From: Brevundimonas sp.
GTDB taxonomy: Bacteria > Pseudomonadota > Alphaproteobacteria > Caulobacterales > Caulobacteraceae
Assembly (NCBI RefSeq): GCF_031082345.1
Contig: NZ_JAVHLH010000120.1
Span: 1-8,327, forward strand
DNA: 8,327 nt
Direction: 5' to 3'
Below are positions 7,330 to 8,327 of this stretch, piece after piece; within the stretch, counting starts at the first letter, position 1, and the number at the start of each line of letters is the position of its first letter. The notes under the pieces are model-generated. The model did no database searches. It was given only the letters and a program-made list of their open reading frames with translations, and had not been told where the DNA came from. The position numbers and the translations under genes are program-made.

Positions 7330-8223
7330 CTAGTTCACGACCTGCACCGGCAGGGTCACGTCGCAGACCGAGAAGTCGGCTCCGCGCGCGGTCCGGGCCG
7401 CCTCGACCAGCGCCCGGAAGCGCGGCGAGTCGGTCGCCAGCATCTGCACCGCGGGGCGTTCCGCCTCGGGGATGTCGGCGGCCACGCGCATGCGGGTCAT
7501 CCGGTCCGGCTGGGCCTGGGCCATCATGCCGTTTTCGCCGTCGCCGACCTGGAGGGTCCGGACGACGTCCAGCCCGTCCACGGTCATGCCCCAGATGGTG
7601 TAGCGCTTGTCCAGCGCCGGATAGGCCTGCCGCATGATGAAGAACTGGCTGTTGGCGGTGTCGTTGCCGACGTCGCGCGCCATGCCGACGACGCCGGGAC
7701 AGTAGAGTCCCCAGCCGTGCACCTTGCCGTCGCCGGTCTGGGCGAAGGCCGAGTCGGGCTGGGTCTGGATCGGCAGCGAATGGAAGAAACCCAGCCGCGC
7801 GCCGGTCGGCTCGGCCACGGCCGCGAACGGCATGGCCGGATCGCGGCGGAAGGTGAACTCGGCGACCAGGTCGGGATAGGGGCTCTGGCCCTCGCCGTTG
7901 CCCAGGGGGTCGCCCGTCTGGGCCATGAACCAGTCGATCACCCGGTGCCACGACACATTGTCGTAGAAGCCCCGCCGGGCCAGCAGCTTGATCCGCTCGA
8001 CGTGCAGCGGCGCCACCTCCGGAAACAGCTCGACGAGGATGCGGCCCCGCGTCGTGTCGATCACCAGCAGGTTCTCGGCCGGCACGGCGCGCCATTCGGT
8101 GGCCGCGATCGTCGTCTCCGGCGTCGGGGCGGGCGGCGGCGGCGGGCCGCCCACGTCCTGGGCCAGGACCGGCGCGGCGAACAGGACGGCGGCGAGCAAC
8201 GCGGCGGCGGATATCGACTTCAT
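7330..8223 (-). CDS. Exported cyclophilin-type peptidyl-prolyl cis-trans isomerase
   Basis: The product, 297 residues, is a secreted cyclophilin that should speed cis-trans isomerisation of prolyl bonds in envelope proteins. A signal peptide is clear: Lys2, a hydrophobic core at 5-20, and a probable cut after VLA at 21. A short proline-rich linker (27-35) follows. The cyclophilin domain starts near 52 with VIDTTRGRILVELFPEVAP. It holds the active-site strand WHRVIDWFMAQTGDP (92-106) with catalytic Arg94, Phe99, Met100 and Gln102, then NSQFFIM (191-197) and YTIWGMTVDGLDVV (208-221). The gap between Gln102 and Gln193 is roughly 40 residues longer than in human cyclophilin A, so there is a large insertion. 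A tail of about 45 residues follows the domain. The mature protein has only two cysteines, 175 and 287. GGGGAGG lies five bases before the ATG on the minus strand. A related gene lies directly upstream. Confidence 0.93.
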   Translation of the reverse strand: MKSISAAALLAAVLFAAPVLAQDVGGPPPPPAPTPETTIAATEWRAVPAENLLVIDTTRGRILVELFPEVAPLHVERIKLLARRGFYDNVSWHRVIDWFMAQTGDPLGNGEGQSPYPDLVAEFTFRRDPAMPFAAVAEPTGARLGFFHSLPIQTQPDSAFAQTGDGKVHGWGLYCPGVVGMARDVGNDTANSQFFIMRQAYPALDKRYTIWGMTVDGLDVVRTLQVGDGENGMMAQAQPDRMTRMRVAADIPEAERPAVQMLATDSPRFRALVEAARTARGADFSVCDVTLPVQVVN

Positions 8224-8254
8224 GGCAGCCTCCCCAGTGATTCAGACAGCAAGA

Positions 8255-8327
8255 TCAGCCCCCGACGACCTCGGCCGGCGGCTGGACATCACAAACGGTG
8301 AAGGCGGCGCCGCGCTCGGCCCGGACG
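8255..8327 (-). CDS. C-terminal end of a second cyclophilin-like protein (5' part outside window)
   Basis: On the minus strand the last bases of the window read in frame as VRAERGAAFTVCDVQPPAEV, then VGG and a TGA stop at 8257-8255. This matches the tail of the neighbouring prolyl isomerase (TARGADFSVCDVTLPVQVVN), with 11 identities over a 17-residue core that includes the whole VCDV motif. It is therefore very probably the end of a tandem paralogue of the cyclophilin gene. The catalytic domain is outside the window and cannot be seen. Only 31 bases separate its stop from the start of the downstream gene, so the two are likely co-transcribed with this one first. Confidence 0.8.
   Translation of the reverse strand, partial: VRAERGAAFTVCDVQPPAEVVGG

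Noticed and set aside
7049..8095. Minus-strand frame overlapping the cyclophilin and Ppx/GppA genes
   Set aside because: It is a shifted-frame shadow of the cyclophilin gene running on as antisense to the phosphatase gene. Its content is Arg/Gly/Ala-rich.
7717..8301. Plus-strand open frame of 194 codons opposite the cyclophilin genes
   Set aside because: It is antisense to the signal peptide and catalytic domain of the prolyl isomerase and to the end of its paralogue, and has no recognisable domain.

Overview
The window looks like ordinary chromosomal DNA from a high-GC alphaproteobacterium. Protein style points to Caulobacterales, and a Brevundimonas- or Caulobacter-like organism is my best guess. 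That placement rests on recalled similarity of the AstB, PhhA, HspQ, Ppx/GppA and cyclophilin proteins, strong G/C at third codon positions and very tight gene packing, not on a search. I see no tRNA, rRNA, CRISPR array, insertion sequence, phage gene or attachment site. No stretch longer than about 115 bases is without a gene.

Layout. (1) Positions 1-2629, plus strand: a tightly coupled cluster of the 3' end of astD, a complete astB, a small four-helix membrane protein of unknown function, and a GNAT acetyltransferase. Each stop overlaps the next start. (2) Positions 2626-3582, minus strand: a membrane-anchored LytTR transcription factor. Its stop shares a CTAG with the stop of the GNAT gene. 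(3) Positions 3596-4837, plus strand: an acyltransferase-3 family membrane protein, divergent from the LytTR gene with almost no space between the start codons. (4) Positions 4804-6089, minus strand: hspQ followed by phhA (phenylalanine 4-monooxygenase). The end of phhA overlaps the end of the acyltransferase gene by 34 bases. (5) Positions 6204-7328, plus strand: a Ppx/GppA-family phosphatase with a poly-arginine tail. (6) Positions 7330-8327, minus strand: an exported cyclophilin-type prolyl isomerase, preceded by the 3' end of a second, related cyclophilin gene cut by the window edge.

How the genes work together. AstB and AstD belong to the arginine succinyltransferase pathway, which degrades arginine to glutamate, succinate and ammonia. 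PhhA opens phenylalanine degradation by making tyrosine. Amino-acid catabolism is therefore the clearest theme. HspQ and the prolyl isomerases concern protein quality control. Ppx/GppA acts on polyphosphate or (p)ppGpp. The LytTR/acyltransferase pair may be a regulator with its envelope-modifying target, but that is inference.

I find no convincing new system. The items most worth checking are the tandem cyclophilin paralogues with a possible conserved disulfide, the LytTR/acyltransferase head-to-head pair, the uncharacterised genes coupled to astB, and the polybasic tail of the Ppx/GppA protein.
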